From positions 62,001 through 126,000 of the forward strand of contig NZ_JUHG01000017.1 of the NCBI RefSeq assembly GCF_000799715.1: a DNA stretch of 64,000 bases, in the 5' to 3' direction. This DNA comes from Martinezella rhizogenes. Lineage in GTDB: Bacteria; Pseudomonadota; Alphaproteobacteria; Rhizobiales; Rhizobiaceae. Made by a program: the position numbers and the translations under genes. This document shows, piece after piece, positions 1-7,512 of this stretch (its first letter is position 1; every line of letters starts with the position of its first letter). The notes beneath the pieces are model-generated. The model was not told where the DNA came from. It worked only from the letters and a program-made list of their open reading frames with translations, and did not search any database.

Positions 1-785
1 GCGTTGGGAATGGCAAGCTTCATGCGCAGCGCGCAGGCCGGTGTCAGCTCGTCATGTTCGCCGACCGTGATCAGCGTCGGCACGGTCATGCGCGGCAGGT
101 CGGGGATGCGGTTCCAGTCCTTGAGATTGCCGATATAGAGAAATTCGTTCGGCCCCTGCATGGTCGCGTAAGGTCCCATGTTCCAGTCGTCGAGCGAACG
201 GCGTACCGGTGCTGGCCATCCCGGCAGGCGGCAGACATGGCGATAGTTGAGGATCGTCACGGCGGCCACATATTCCGGATGATCGTAGGTGCCTTGCGCT
301 TCATGCTTCTGCATCATCGCCACCGTTTCCGGGCCGAGTGCCGCGCGCAGCCGCTCCAGTTCCAAAATCAGATGCGGCATGTCGGCGACGGTGTCCTCGA
401 GGATCAGCGTCCGAAGGTTTTCCGGATAGGTGAGCGCATAGTCGATCGCCAACCACCCGCCCCAGGAATGGCCAAGCATGTGGACTTTGCCGAGGCCGAG
501 CGCCTTGCGGACGGTTTCGGTTTCCTCGACATAGCGACCGATCGTCCAGAGCGCCGGATCCGTCGGGCGGTCGGACGCGCCGGTTCCGAGCTGGTCGAAG
601 GCAACGACGCGATAACCGTGGTCGACAAGGCAGGAATGCGCCTCGCGCAGATAGTCGCAGGGAAGGCCGGGGCCGCCGTTCAGGCAGAAGACGGTCTCCG
701 CGCCGGAACCGAAGCTATAGGCAACGACCTTATGCCCGTCGACTTCGACTTCCATGCGCTCGTCCGGCTGCATTTCGCGCCACAT
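1..785 (-). CDS. pip: Proline iminopeptidase (S33 alpha/beta hydrolase), 3' end outside the window
   Basis: The translation shows an alpha/beta hydrolase of the proline iminopeptidase type, which removes N-terminal proline from peptides. An NGGPG oxyanion loop lies near residue 32, a DQLGTG turn follows, and the nucleophile elbow is GHSWGG. The ATG at 785 is preceded by CCGGAG about seven bases upstream, so this start is well supported. The gene runs off the left edge, so the catalytic Asp/His region is only partly visible. It diverges from a LuxR gene that is followed by a second iminopeptidase. Iminopeptidases flank plant-responsive LuxR solos in other plant-associated bacteria, so regulation by that LuxR is likely but inferred. 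Confidence 0.88.
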   Translation of the reverse strand, partial: MWREMQPDERMEVEVDGHKVVAYSFGSGAETVFCLNGGPGLPCDYLREAHSCLVDHGYRVVAFDQLGTGASDRPTDPALWTIGRYVEETETVRKALGLGKVHMLGHSWGGWLAIDYALTYPENLRTLILEDTVADMPHLILELERLRAALGPETVAMMQKHEAQGTYDHPEYVAAVTILNYRHVCRLPGWPAPVRRSLDDWNMGPYATMQGPNEFLYIGNLKDWNRIPDLPRMTVPTLITVGEHDELTPACALRMKLAIPN

Positions 786-913
786 CAGCTTACTCCGGCA
801 AATATTCTTCTTGCTCAACATTTGGGCATGATTAAATTTTTACCGTAAACCGCGATCCACACCAGCTATAAGAAGTGATAGGGTCGGAGTTTGGATGTAA
901 GCCGGAGTTCTCC

Positions 914-1696
914 ATGCTTGACGAAATCGGAACGATCAGACGCCAATTCACAGCGCGTGATACGCTGGATGGACGGATCGACCAGGCTTTTGAAGCGATG
1001 CAACAGCTCGGTTTCGAAGCATTGATCTATGATTATACGCCGGTGCCCTTCGATCTCAACGGCGAGATCATGGTTCCTTCGTTTCTGAAGCTGCGCAATA
1101 TTTCCGATGACATGCTCGAATACTGGTTCGACCGCGGCTATTTCCGCATCGATCCGGTACAGCAGGTGGCGTTGCGCACCTCGGCGCCGTTCTTCTGGAA
1201 CTACAACGTCGAGGCCAATACGGCGATCAACCGCTATCTGGGGGAGAGCACCGAACCGGTCGCGCGCTACCTCAACGAACGCGACATGTCGACGGGCGTC
1301 ACCGTGCCGGTGCACATGCCGCGCGGCGACTATGCGACGGTCACCGGCATCCGCTTCGGCGCGAACAAGGATTTCGAGCGCAATGCGCTGCGCTACATCG
1401 CCGATTTTGGCCTGCTCGCACATGTCTTTCACGAAAGCGCCTATGCGCTGTTCGATTCAAGCGCGCGCAGTGTCGGCAAGATGCGGCTGACGGAACGGGA
1501 GCGGGAGTGCCTGCGCCATTCGGCCGAGGGACTTTCGGCCAAGGAAATTTCCCGCATCATCGACCGCTCTGTGCCGACCGTCGTCATGCATCTGAATTCG
1601 GCGGCCAAGAAGCTCGGCGCCAAGAACCGCACGCAGGCAGTGGTGCGCGCCACGCATTACCGGCTTCTGGATAACGTGCCATCCTATAACTTCTGA
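914..1696 (+). CDS. LuxR-family solo regulator of the plant-associated (OryR/XccR-like) type
   Basis: This 260-residue regulator has an N-terminal autoinducer-binding domain and a C-terminal LuxR helix-turn-helix starting near LTERERECL. Counted from the ATG at 914 (GGAG six bases upstream), the ligand-pocket positions map onto TraR with a constant offset of ten. TraR W57 is Met67, Y61 is Trp71, D70 is Asp80, P71 is Pro81 and W85 is Trp95. The Met/Trp pair in place of Trp/Tyr is the published hallmark of plant-associated LuxR solos that answer plant compounds rather than acyl-homoserine lactones. No luxI gene is present in the window. Iminopeptidase genes lie on both sides, the known companion of this subfamily. 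A start at 875 is possible but has weaker ribosome-site support. Confidence 0.92.
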   Translation: MLDEIGTIRRQFTARDTLDGRIDQAFEAMQQLGFEALIYDYTPVPFDLNGEIMVPSFLKLRNISDDMLEYWFDRGYFRIDPVQQVALRTSAPFFWNYNVEANTAINRYLGESTEPVARYLNERDMSTGVTVPVHMPRGDYATVTGIRFGANKDFERNALRYIADFGLLAHVFHESAYALFDSSARSVGKMRLTERERECLRHSAEGLSAKEISRIIDRSVPTVVMHLNSAAKKLGAKNRTQAVVRATHYRLLDNVPSYNF

Positions 1697-1749
1697 TAGC
1701 TGCCGCAGGCCTTGAGGCCGCGTTATGCTTCTCCGTCCTTGCCAAAGAG

Positions 1750-2664
1750 ATGGAGAAACCCGTGGTCGCTGTCGCATCGAAAGAAGCCTTCCTGCCCTTC
1801 CGCGAATACCAGACCTGGTATCGCATCACCGGATCGCTCGATAGCGGCAAGCTGCCTCTCGTCGTCGCCCATGGCGGCCCCGGCTGCACGCATGATTATG
1901 TTGATAGCTTCAAGGGCATCACAGAGATCGACGGCCGCGCCGTCATTCACTACGATCAACTCGGCAATGGCAACTCCACGCGACTGCCGGAAAAAGGTCC
2001 CGATTTCTGGACGCCGGCACTGTTCCTGGAGGAGCTGGATGCGCTGCTGAAGCATCTCGGCATTCAGGATCGCTATGCTTTCCTCGGCCAGTCCTGGGGC
2101 GGTATGCTGGGTGCCGAACATGCGGTGCGCCAGCCGAAGGGGCTGAAGGCGCTGGTCATCGCCAATTCGCCGGCGAACATGCACACCTGGGTTTCCGAGG
2201 CCAATCGGCTCCGCCGCGAATTGCCTCGGGATGTGCAGGATACGCTTCTGAAACACGAAGAGGCCGGCACCATCACCGATCCTGAATACATCGCGGCCTC
2301 CCGCGTCTTCTATGACCGGCATGTCTGCCGCGTCGTTCCCTGGCCGCCGGAAGTGGCGCGCACCTTCGCGATCATGGACGAGGACAATACCGTCTATCGC
2401 AACATGAACGGCCCGACGGAATTCCATGTCATTGGCACGATGAAGGACTGGACGATCGAGGAGCGTCTGCCCTTGATCGAAGCGCCGACGCTGCTGATCT
2501 CCGGAAAATACGACGAGGCGACGCCAGACGTCGTCAAGCCCTATGTCGACCGCGTCGCCGGCTGCAGATGGGTACTCTTCGACCAGTCCAGCCATATGCC
2601 GCATGTCGAGGAAAAGGAGCTTTGCCTGGCAACCGTCTCCGCCTTCCTGTCGGAGCATGACTGA
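1750..2664 (+). CDS. pip: Proline iminopeptidase, second copy
   Basis: This is a complete S33-family proline iminopeptidase of 304 residues. It has HGGPG at residues 41-45 (oxyanion loop), DQLGNG near 69, the nucleophile Ser115 in GQSWGG, and a C-terminal SSHMPHVE segment supplying the catalytic His. It starts 53 bases after the LuxR gene on the same strand and may be co-transcribed with it. An ATG at 1750 has a poor ribosome site, while a GTG at 1762 follows GGAG with six-base spacing, so the true protein may be four residues shorter. It is clearly related to the divergent copy at the left edge but is not identical to it. Substrates in vivo are unknown. Confidence 0.9.
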   Translation: MEKPVVAVASKEAFLPFREYQTWYRITGSLDSGKLPLVVAHGGPGCTHDYVDSFKGITEIDGRAVIHYDQLGNGNSTRLPEKGPDFWTPALFLEELDALLKHLGIQDRYAFLGQSWGGMLGAEHAVRQPKGLKALVIANSPANMHTWVSEANRLRRELPRDVQDTLLKHEEAGTITDPEYIAASRVFYDRHVCRVVPWPPEVARTFAIMDEDNTVYRNMNGPTEFHVIGTMKDWTIEERLPLIEAPTLLISGKYDEATPDVVKPYVDRVAGCRWVLFDQSSHMPHVEEKELCLATVSAFLSEHD

Positions 2665-2824
2665 CCGCATGATGATGTTCGTCGGCTAAAGGTGGTCGTT
2701 CCATGGACGGCGGTCGGATCTCATTCGGAAAAGCCGTATTTGAGACAAACGAATCGGCGAAAGCCCTTCGTCGGGAGCTTTTGGATCAAAGAAATTTCGT
2801 GGCGTGCCTGCGCGAAAATTCCTG

Positions 2825-2855
2825 TTGACCTCAACCTGGGTTGAGGTGTGAGAGT
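2825..2855 (+). promoter_or_regulatory. SoxR/MerR-type operator between a -35 and a -10 element
   Basis: A perfect 20-bp palindrome at 2828-2847 has arms ACCTCAACC and GGTTGAGGT around TG. The outer seven bases of each arm (ACCTCAA, TTGAGGT) equal those of the E. coli SoxR box. A TTGACC -35 (2825-2830) overlaps its left edge exactly as in soxS, and a 19-base spacer leads to a weak -10-like GAGAGT (2850-2855). MerR-family activators use such overlong spacers. The gene starts 30 bases downstream. The binding protein is not encoded in the window. Confidence 0.6.
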
Positions 2856-2884
2856 GCATTCATTCGCTAGCGATGGAGGGGCCG

Positions 2885-3826
2885 ATGGCGATCATTCTGG
2901 GTGATAGTGATCTGGAAGAGCTGCCGGTCATGCGGCTTGCCATCGAGGCGATCGAGGAGGCAATCCTTGCCCGATCCGCGGGGGATCTGGTTTCGCCGCC
3001 GCGGCACAATGTTTCCTTTGACGGGAAAGGAGACCTGATCTTTACGATCGGTGGAACGCTCGATGATGCTTCGATTGCCGGCTTCAGGGTCTATGACACA
3101 TTCACGGGGCCTCGCCACGAACAGATCGTCGCTGTCTGGTCGACCGAAACGGCGGAGCTTCAGGGCCTCATCATCGGCACCCGACTGGGAGCGATCCGCA
3201 CCGGCGCGATCGGCGGCATTGCCATTCGCTATATGTCGTCCCCCGATGCCAGGACGGTCGGCATTATCGGCAGCGGCCAGCAAGCACGCACGCAATTGGA
3301 AGCGGCGGCGCTTGTTCGCGACCTGACCCATGTCAGGGTCTATAGCCGCAGCGAGCGACGGCGCTATGTTTTCGCACTGGAGATGGAGCAACGCCTGGGC
3401 ATTCCGGTCGAGCCGGTGGACACGCCGCGTCGCGCGGTGAGCGAAGCCGACATTGTGATCTGCGCCACGACCAGCCTCACCCCGGTGATTGAAGCAAGCT
3501 GGCTGAAGCCCGGAGTTCACGTCAATACCGTCGGACCCAAGAGCGTGGACGAACACGAACTGGGCCTGGACGTGGCCGCCGCCGCCGACCTCGTCGCAAC
3601 CGATTCCCCAGAACAGGTGAGGGCCTATAAGGCGCCGTTCTTCTTGGATGGCTCACCGAGCGCCGAGCGCCTGATCGACTTGGCGGCAATCGTCAGCGGC
3701 AAGGTGATCGCCCGCCAGACGCCCGACCAGACGACATTGTTCTGCTCGGCCGGCCTCAGCGGTACCGAGGTGCTGGTGGCGGCGCGCATTCTCGCCGCTT
3801 TCAAGGCGAGGGCCGGTGCCAGCTGA
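2885..3826 (+). CDS. Ornithine cyclodeaminase / mu-crystallin family protein
   Basis: The 313-residue product belongs to the ornithine cyclodeaminase/mu-crystallin family of NAD(P)-binding enzymes. Members include cyclodeaminases, ketimine reductases and amino-acid dehydrogenases. A Rossmann loop GIIGSGQQA and the family IRTGA segment are visible. In the stretch GFRVYDTF an Arg appears where ornithine cyclodeaminases normally have the catalytic Lys, so a plain cyclodeaminase activity should not be assumed. The ATG at 2885 follows GGAGGG by four bases and is preferred over an ATG at 2873. The gene stands alone behind the SoxR-like box and is convergent with oxyR. A link to redox-cycling stress is suggested only by that operator. 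Confidence 0.82.
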   Translation: MAIILGDSDLEELPVMRLAIEAIEEAILARSAGDLVSPPRHNVSFDGKGDLIFTIGGTLDDASIAGFRVYDTFTGPRHEQIVAVWSTETAELQGLIIGTRLGAIRTGAIGGIAIRYMSSPDARTVGIIGSGQQARTQLEAAALVRDLTHVRVYSRSERRRYVFALEMEQRLGIPVEPVDTPRRAVSEADIVICATTSLTPVIEASWLKPGVHVNTVGPKSVDEHELGLDVAAAADLVATDSPEQVRAYKAPFFLDGSPSAERLIDLAAIVSGKVIARQTPDQTTLFCSAGLSGTEVLVAARILAAFKARAGAS

Positions 3827-3838
3827 CGTGGCGCCCTG

Positions 3839-4771
3839 CTAGGCCTTCACAGGGCCCTGGGCGTGTGGTCTGTCGTGAAGTAATTGTTGCGCCGTTGTTC
3901 GAAACATTTCCGCTAGTTGCTTCAGAAGCGGGCCTGTCGGCGCGCTTCTGCGCCAGCATAGGCCGATGCGGCGCTTCGAATTGCCGTCGCTGAATTTCAG
4001 GAGACGGATCTGGTCCGACGACATGATCGGGCCGATGGTCGCCAGCGCGGGTAGCAGGGTGATGCCGACGTTTGCGCCGACCATAAGGCGTAGCGTTTCC
4101 AGGCTTGTGGCCTGGAAGGAGGATTTCTGTCCGGCGCCGGAGAGCCGGCAGACGTCGAGCGCGTGTTCGCGCAGGCAATGCCCTTCCTCGAGAAGCATCA
4201 GATCGTAACGCGAGAGATCTTCCATGCAGATGCTCGCCCTGCCGACCAGCGGGTGCTTCTTCGGCACGGCGAGCAGGAACGGTTCCTCGAACAGGAATTC
4301 CACCTGCAGCTGATCGCTCTCGACCGGCATCGCCAGAAGTGCGGCATCAAGCTCGCCGCTCCGCAGGCGCGACAAGAGCACGCCGCTTTTCTCTTCGCTC
4401 AGAAGAATTTCCAGTTGTGGAAAGCGTTCATGCACCTGCGGCACCACATGCGGCAGGAAATAGGGGCCGAGCGTCGGGAAGGCACCGAGACGAAGTGTTC
4501 CGAGCTCCTGGTTCTGGTTCAGCAGCGCGGCATTCTTCAATTGCTGGACATCGACGAGGATCCGCTTTGCCCGTTCGGCCGCATCCTTGCCGAACGTCGT
4601 CAGCATGACGGAGCGCGAGTCGCGCTCCACCAACGGCGTGCCGAGTTCCGCCTCGAGCTTCTTGATCTGCGCCGACAATGTCGGCTGGCTGACCAGGCAG
4701 GCCTCGGCCGCGCGGCCGAAATGGCGATATTTGGCCAGCGCGACGAGATATTCCAGTTCTCTGAGTGTCAT
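3839..4771 (-). CDS. oxyR: OxyR, hydrogen-peroxide-sensing LysR-type activator
   Basis: This 310-residue LysR-type regulator has an N-terminal winged helix (residues 1-60) and a periplasmic-binding-protein-like sensor domain. Cys199 (in EEGHCLRE) and Cys208 (in ALDVCRL) have the same numbering as the redox-active pair of E. coli OxyR, which makes the assignment strong. It is the last gene of an ahpC-ahpF-oxyR series, starting 15 bases after the ahpF stop. Peroxide-induced transcription would therefore raise its own level. Its 3' end faces the cyclodeaminase-family gene across 12 bases. Confidence 0.93.
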   Translation of the reverse strand: MTLRELEYLVALAKYRHFGRAAEACLVSQPTLSAQIKKLEAELGTPLVERDSRSVMLTTFGKDAAERAKRILVDVQQLKNAALLNQNQELGTLRLGAFPTLGPYFLPHVVPQVHERFPQLEILLSEEKSGVLLSRLRSGELDAALLAMPVESDQLQVEFLFEEPFLLAVPKKHPLVGRASICMEDLSRYDLMLLEEGHCLREHALDVCRLSGAGQKSSFQATSLETLRLMVGANVGITLLPALATIGPIMSSDQIRLLKFSDGNSKRRIGLCWRRSAPTGPLLKQLAEMFRTTAQQLLHDRPHAQGPVKA

Positions 4772-4786
4772 GGAATGCCTTGCCGC

Positions 4787-6367
4787 TTAGGCGGCCTTGG
4801 CCTCCTCTTCGCTCGGAGCGGAGGTGCGGATGAGGTGGTCGAAAGCAGCGAGCGATGCCTTGGCGCCTTCACCCACGGCAATGACGATCTGCTTGTAGGG
4901 AACCGTCGTGCAATCACCGGCGGCAAAGACGCCGGGCAGCGACGTCTGACCGTGATGATCGACGACGATCTCGCCACGGGGAGAAAGCGTGATGGCGCCT
5001 TTCAGCCATTCCGTATTGGGCAGTAGGCCGATCTGCACGAAAATGCCGTCCAGAGCCAGCGTGTGCTTCTCGTCCTTGTTGCGGTCCTCGTAGACGAGCC
5101 CGATGACTTTGCTGCCATCGCCCAGCACTTCCGTGCTCTTGGCCGACAGGATGATCCGGACGTTGGAAAGGCTGCGCAGCTTGCGCTGCAACACATCGTC
5201 GGCGCGCAGCTTGCTGTCGAATTCGATGAGCGTGACGTGCTTGACGATGCCGGCGAGATCGATCGCCGCCTCGACGCCGGAGTTGCCGCCGCCGATCACG
5301 GCCACATCCTTGCCCTTGAAGAGAGGACCATCGCAATGCGGGCAATAGGCGACGCCCTTATTGCGATATTGTTCCTCGCCGGGAACGCCCATCTGCCGCC
5401 AGCGCGCGCCGGTGGACAGGATCAGCGTGCGGGATTTCAGCGTCGCGCCGCTGGCAAGCTCGACCTCGAACAGGTCGCCCTTCGGCGTCAGTTTTTCAGC
5501 CCGCTGCAGGTTCATGATCTCGACGGGGTAGTCCTTCACATGCGCCTCGAGAGCGCTGGCAAAGGCTGGTCCTTCAGTGTGCGGAACCGAAATGAAGTTC
5601 TCGATCGCCATGGTATCGAGCACCTGGCCGCCGAAGCGTTCAGCGACGACACCGGTGCGGATGCCCTTGCGAGCGGCATAGATCGCCGACGCGGCGCCAG
5701 CAGGGCCACCGCCCACCACCAGCACGTCAAAGGGTTCGAGATCGGCGAGCTTTTCGGCGGTGCGCTTTGCAGCGCCTGTATCGAGCTTGGCGATAATCTG
5801 CTCGACTTCCATCCGGCCCTGGCCGAAAATCTCGCCATTCAGATAGACCGTGGGAACCGACATGACCTGCCGGTCCGCAACTTCCTGCGGGAACACGCCG
5901 CCGTCGACGGCGACATGGCTGATCTTCGGATTGAGGATCGACATCAGGTTGAGCGCCTGGACGACATCAGGGCAATTCTGGCACGACAGCGAGAAATAGG
6001 TTTCGAAGCGGAATTCGCCGTCAAGATCGCGGATCTGGTCCAGGATGGCCTGTTCGACGCGCGGCGGATGTCCGCCGGTCTGCAAAAGGGCGAGGACGAG
6101 CGAGGTGAATTCGTGGCCGAGCGGAATGCCGGCGAAACGCAGGTCGATATCATGCCCCGGGCTGGTGAGCGCGAATGAGGGGGCTCGTTCGCCGGCGTCA
6201 CGCTCCTGGGTGAGGGTGATCTTGTCGGAGAGGCCGGTAATGTCTTCGAGAAGCGCCACCATCTCCTTCGACTTCGCGCTCTCATCGACATTGGCGCGGA
6301 TCTCTATCGGCCGTACGACTTTTTCCAGATAGGCCTTGAGCTGGCTTTTCAGTGCGTCGTCAAGCAT
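4787..6367 (-). CDS. ahpF: Alkyl hydroperoxide reductase subunit F
   Basis: This FAD- and NAD(P)H-dependent disulfide reductase recycles AhpC. The 526-residue protein has the N-terminal tandem thioredoxin-fold domain with Cys129-Gln-Asn-Cys132, an FAD loop GGGPAG near 219, the thioredoxin-reductase-like CPHC pair at Cys342/Cys345, and a nucleotide loop GGGNSG. The ATG at 6367 begins MLDDALKSQL and follows GGAG. The open frame extends further upstream but without family similarity. Its 3' end is 15 bases from oxyR. Length and cysteine positions match enterobacterial AhpF closely. Confidence 0.95.
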   Translation of the reverse strand: MLDDALKSQLKAYLEKVVRPIEIRANVDESAKSKEMVALLEDITGLSDKITLTQERDAGERAPSFALTSPGHDIDLRFAGIPLGHEFTSLVLALLQTGGHPPRVEQAILDQIRDLDGEFRFETYFSLSCQNCPDVVQALNLMSILNPKISHVAVDGGVFPQEVADRQVMSVPTVYLNGEIFGQGRMEVEQIIAKLDTGAAKRTAEKLADLEPFDVLVVGGGPAGAASAIYAARKGIRTGVVAERFGGQVLDTMAIENFISVPHTEGPAFASALEAHVKDYPVEIMNLQRAEKLTPKGDLFEVELASGATLKSRTLILSTGARWRQMGVPGEEQYRNKGVAYCPHCDGPLFKGKDVAVIGGGNSGVEAAIDLAGIVKHVTLIEFDSKLRADDVLQRKLRSLSNVRIILSAKSTEVLGDGSKVIGLVYEDRNKDEKHTLALDGIFVQIGLLPNTEWLKGAITLSPRGEIVVDHHGQTSLPGVFAAGDCTTVPYKQIVIAVGEGAKASLAAFDHLIRTSAPSEEEAKAA

Positions 6368-6452
6368 CGATATGTCTCCGGTTCGGAAGGAAAATTGGGA
6401 CGACCTGTCCGGCGGAACAAAGTCGCCATCAGTCTTAATTGTGCGTGGGAGG

Positions 6453-6474
6453 CCTTCCCCGTTTTTGGGGAAGG
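6453..6474 (-). promoter_or_regulatory. Intercistronic hairpin between ahpC and ahpF
   Basis: CCTTCCCC (6453-6460) and GGGGAAGG (6467-6474) form a perfect eight-base stem with a six-base loop. It lies in the 124-base gap between ahpC and ahpF. No T-run follows on the transcribed strand. It is therefore more likely an RNA stabiliser, processing site or partial attenuator that keeps ahpC above ahpF than a full terminator. Confidence 0.55.
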
Positions 6475-6491
6475 TGTGGCCGAAGCCGAAA

Positions 6492-7055
6492 TCAGATCTT
6501 GCCGACGAGGTGCAGCGAAGGAGCCAGGGTCTTATCGCCTTCTTCCCACTTTGCCGGGCAAACTTCGCCGGGATGAGCGCGGACGTACTGGGCAGCCTTG
6601 ATCCGGCGCAGCAGGTCGGCAGCGTTGCGGCCGATGCCTTCGGCGGTGATTTCCACGGCCTGGACGACGCCGTCGGGGTCGACGACGAAGGTGCCGCGAT
6701 CGGCAAGGCCTTCGGCTTCACGCATGACGTCGAAGTTACGCGTAACGGTGCCGGTGGGATCGCCGATCATCGCATACTGGATCTTGCCGATGGTTTCGGA
6801 GCTGTCGTGCCAGGCCTTATGGGTGAAATGCGTGTCGGTCGAAACGGAATAGACGTCGACGCCAAGACGCTGCAACTCGGCATAGTTATCCGCGACGTCG
6901 CCGAGTTCGGTCGGGCAAACGAAAGTGAAATCGGCCGGATAGAAAAAGAAGACCGCCCATTTGCCGGCGATGTCAGCTTCGGTGACCTCGATGAACTTGC
7001 CCTGCTTGAAGGCCTGGGCTTTGAACGGCTTAACGGCGGTATTGAGAACGGACAT
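6492..7055 (-). CDS. ahpC: Alkyl hydroperoxide reductase subunit C (typical 2-Cys peroxiredoxin)
   Basis: This is a 187-residue typical 2-Cys peroxiredoxin that reduces H2O2 and organic peroxides. The peroxidatic Cys47 is in DFTFVCPTE and the resolving Cys166 is in GEVCPAKW, matching the spacing of E. coli AhpC. The ATG at 7055 (MSVLNTAVKP) is preceded by AAGG six bases upstream. Upstream extension of the frame is unrelated sequence. It is the first gene of the ahpC-ahpF-oxyR unit and lies directly behind an OxyR-type box and promoter. Confidence 0.95.
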   Translation of the reverse strand: MSVLNTAVKPFKAQAFKQGKFIEVTEADIAGKWAVFFFYPADFTFVCPTELGDVADNYAELQRLGVDVYSVSTDTHFTHKAWHDSSETIGKIQYAMIGDPTGTVTRNFDVMREAEGLADRGTFVVDPDGVVQAVEITAEGIGRNAADLLRRIKAAQYVRAHPGEVCPAKWEEGDKTLAPSLHLVGKI

Positions 7056-7096
7056 GGTAGCCTTGTGTTGTTTGGACAGGAGGAGTTTCGCGTCGC

Positions 7097-7162
7097 AACA
7101 TAGTGCGTGCGCCGCAATAAACAAAATAGATAAATCCGAAAAATTCGATAGGTTTTGTCTAT
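7097..7162 (-). promoter_or_regulatory. OxyR box and promoter of ahpC-ahpF-oxyR
   Basis: Four tetramers spaced by exactly seven bases match the OxyR consensus ATAG-N7-CTAT-N7-ATAG-N7-CTAT. They are ATAG (7126-7129), CGAA (7137-7140, divergent), ATAG (7148-7151) and CTAT (7159-7162). Read on the minus strand, a TTGTTT -35 (7124-7119) abuts the box and a TATGTT -10 (7102-7097) follows after 16 bases. This is the layout of a class-I OxyR-activated promoter, about 40 bases ahead of the ahpC start. Confidence 0.8.
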
Positions 7163-7319
7163 GGATTCGCCATATGCAGCAGAAAATTGTGTGCGGCGGC
7201 GGCCCCAGTCGTACTCGCGAAAAGACTTGGGTTGAGCGCTTGGGGCGAGGTTTGGCGGCCGTTGCATCGCAGACCGCTCGCCGAAATCGCCAATGGTGAA
7301 TGGCTTTCTTCAGATTGAC

Positions 7320-7468
7320 CCTTGCAAACCGTTAAATGCCGCATTATCTGCGGACCATCACCTGTATCGATAGCCTGCCGGGCCGACCTTTCGAGGCCGA
7401 GTCGGTGTCTGCTGTCCAGGGTAACAGCGAGGGCGCTCCCCAGTAATGGGTCGAGCGCCCTTTGCTTT
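7320..7468 (+). ncRNA. Candidate small RNA ending in a strong terminator
   Basis: There is no protein-coding gene on this strand that the terminator at 7430-7468 could serve. The preceding sequence folds into successive hairpins: CCGAC (7383-7387) with GTCGG (7401-7405), and GCTGT (7411-7415) with ACAGC (7424-7428). A TTGACC element at about 7315 could be a -35, but no good -10 is seen. The 5' end is a guess. The call rests on an orphan terminator plus stacked hairpins, not on a recognised family. Confidence 0.35.
7430..7468 (+). terminator. Rho-independent terminator, plus strand
   Basis: AGGGCGCTC (7430-7438) pairs with GAGCGCCCT (7453-7461). CCC (7439-7441) and GGG (7448-7450) extend the stem inside, and a T-rich TTGCTTTT tail follows. 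The T-run is only on the plus strand, so it does not terminate the araC-type gene to the right. Confidence 0.75.
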
Positions 7469-7512
7469 TCATCCGTGCATATTCCCTTAAGGCAGAGCAA
7501 AGCCTGCGATGC

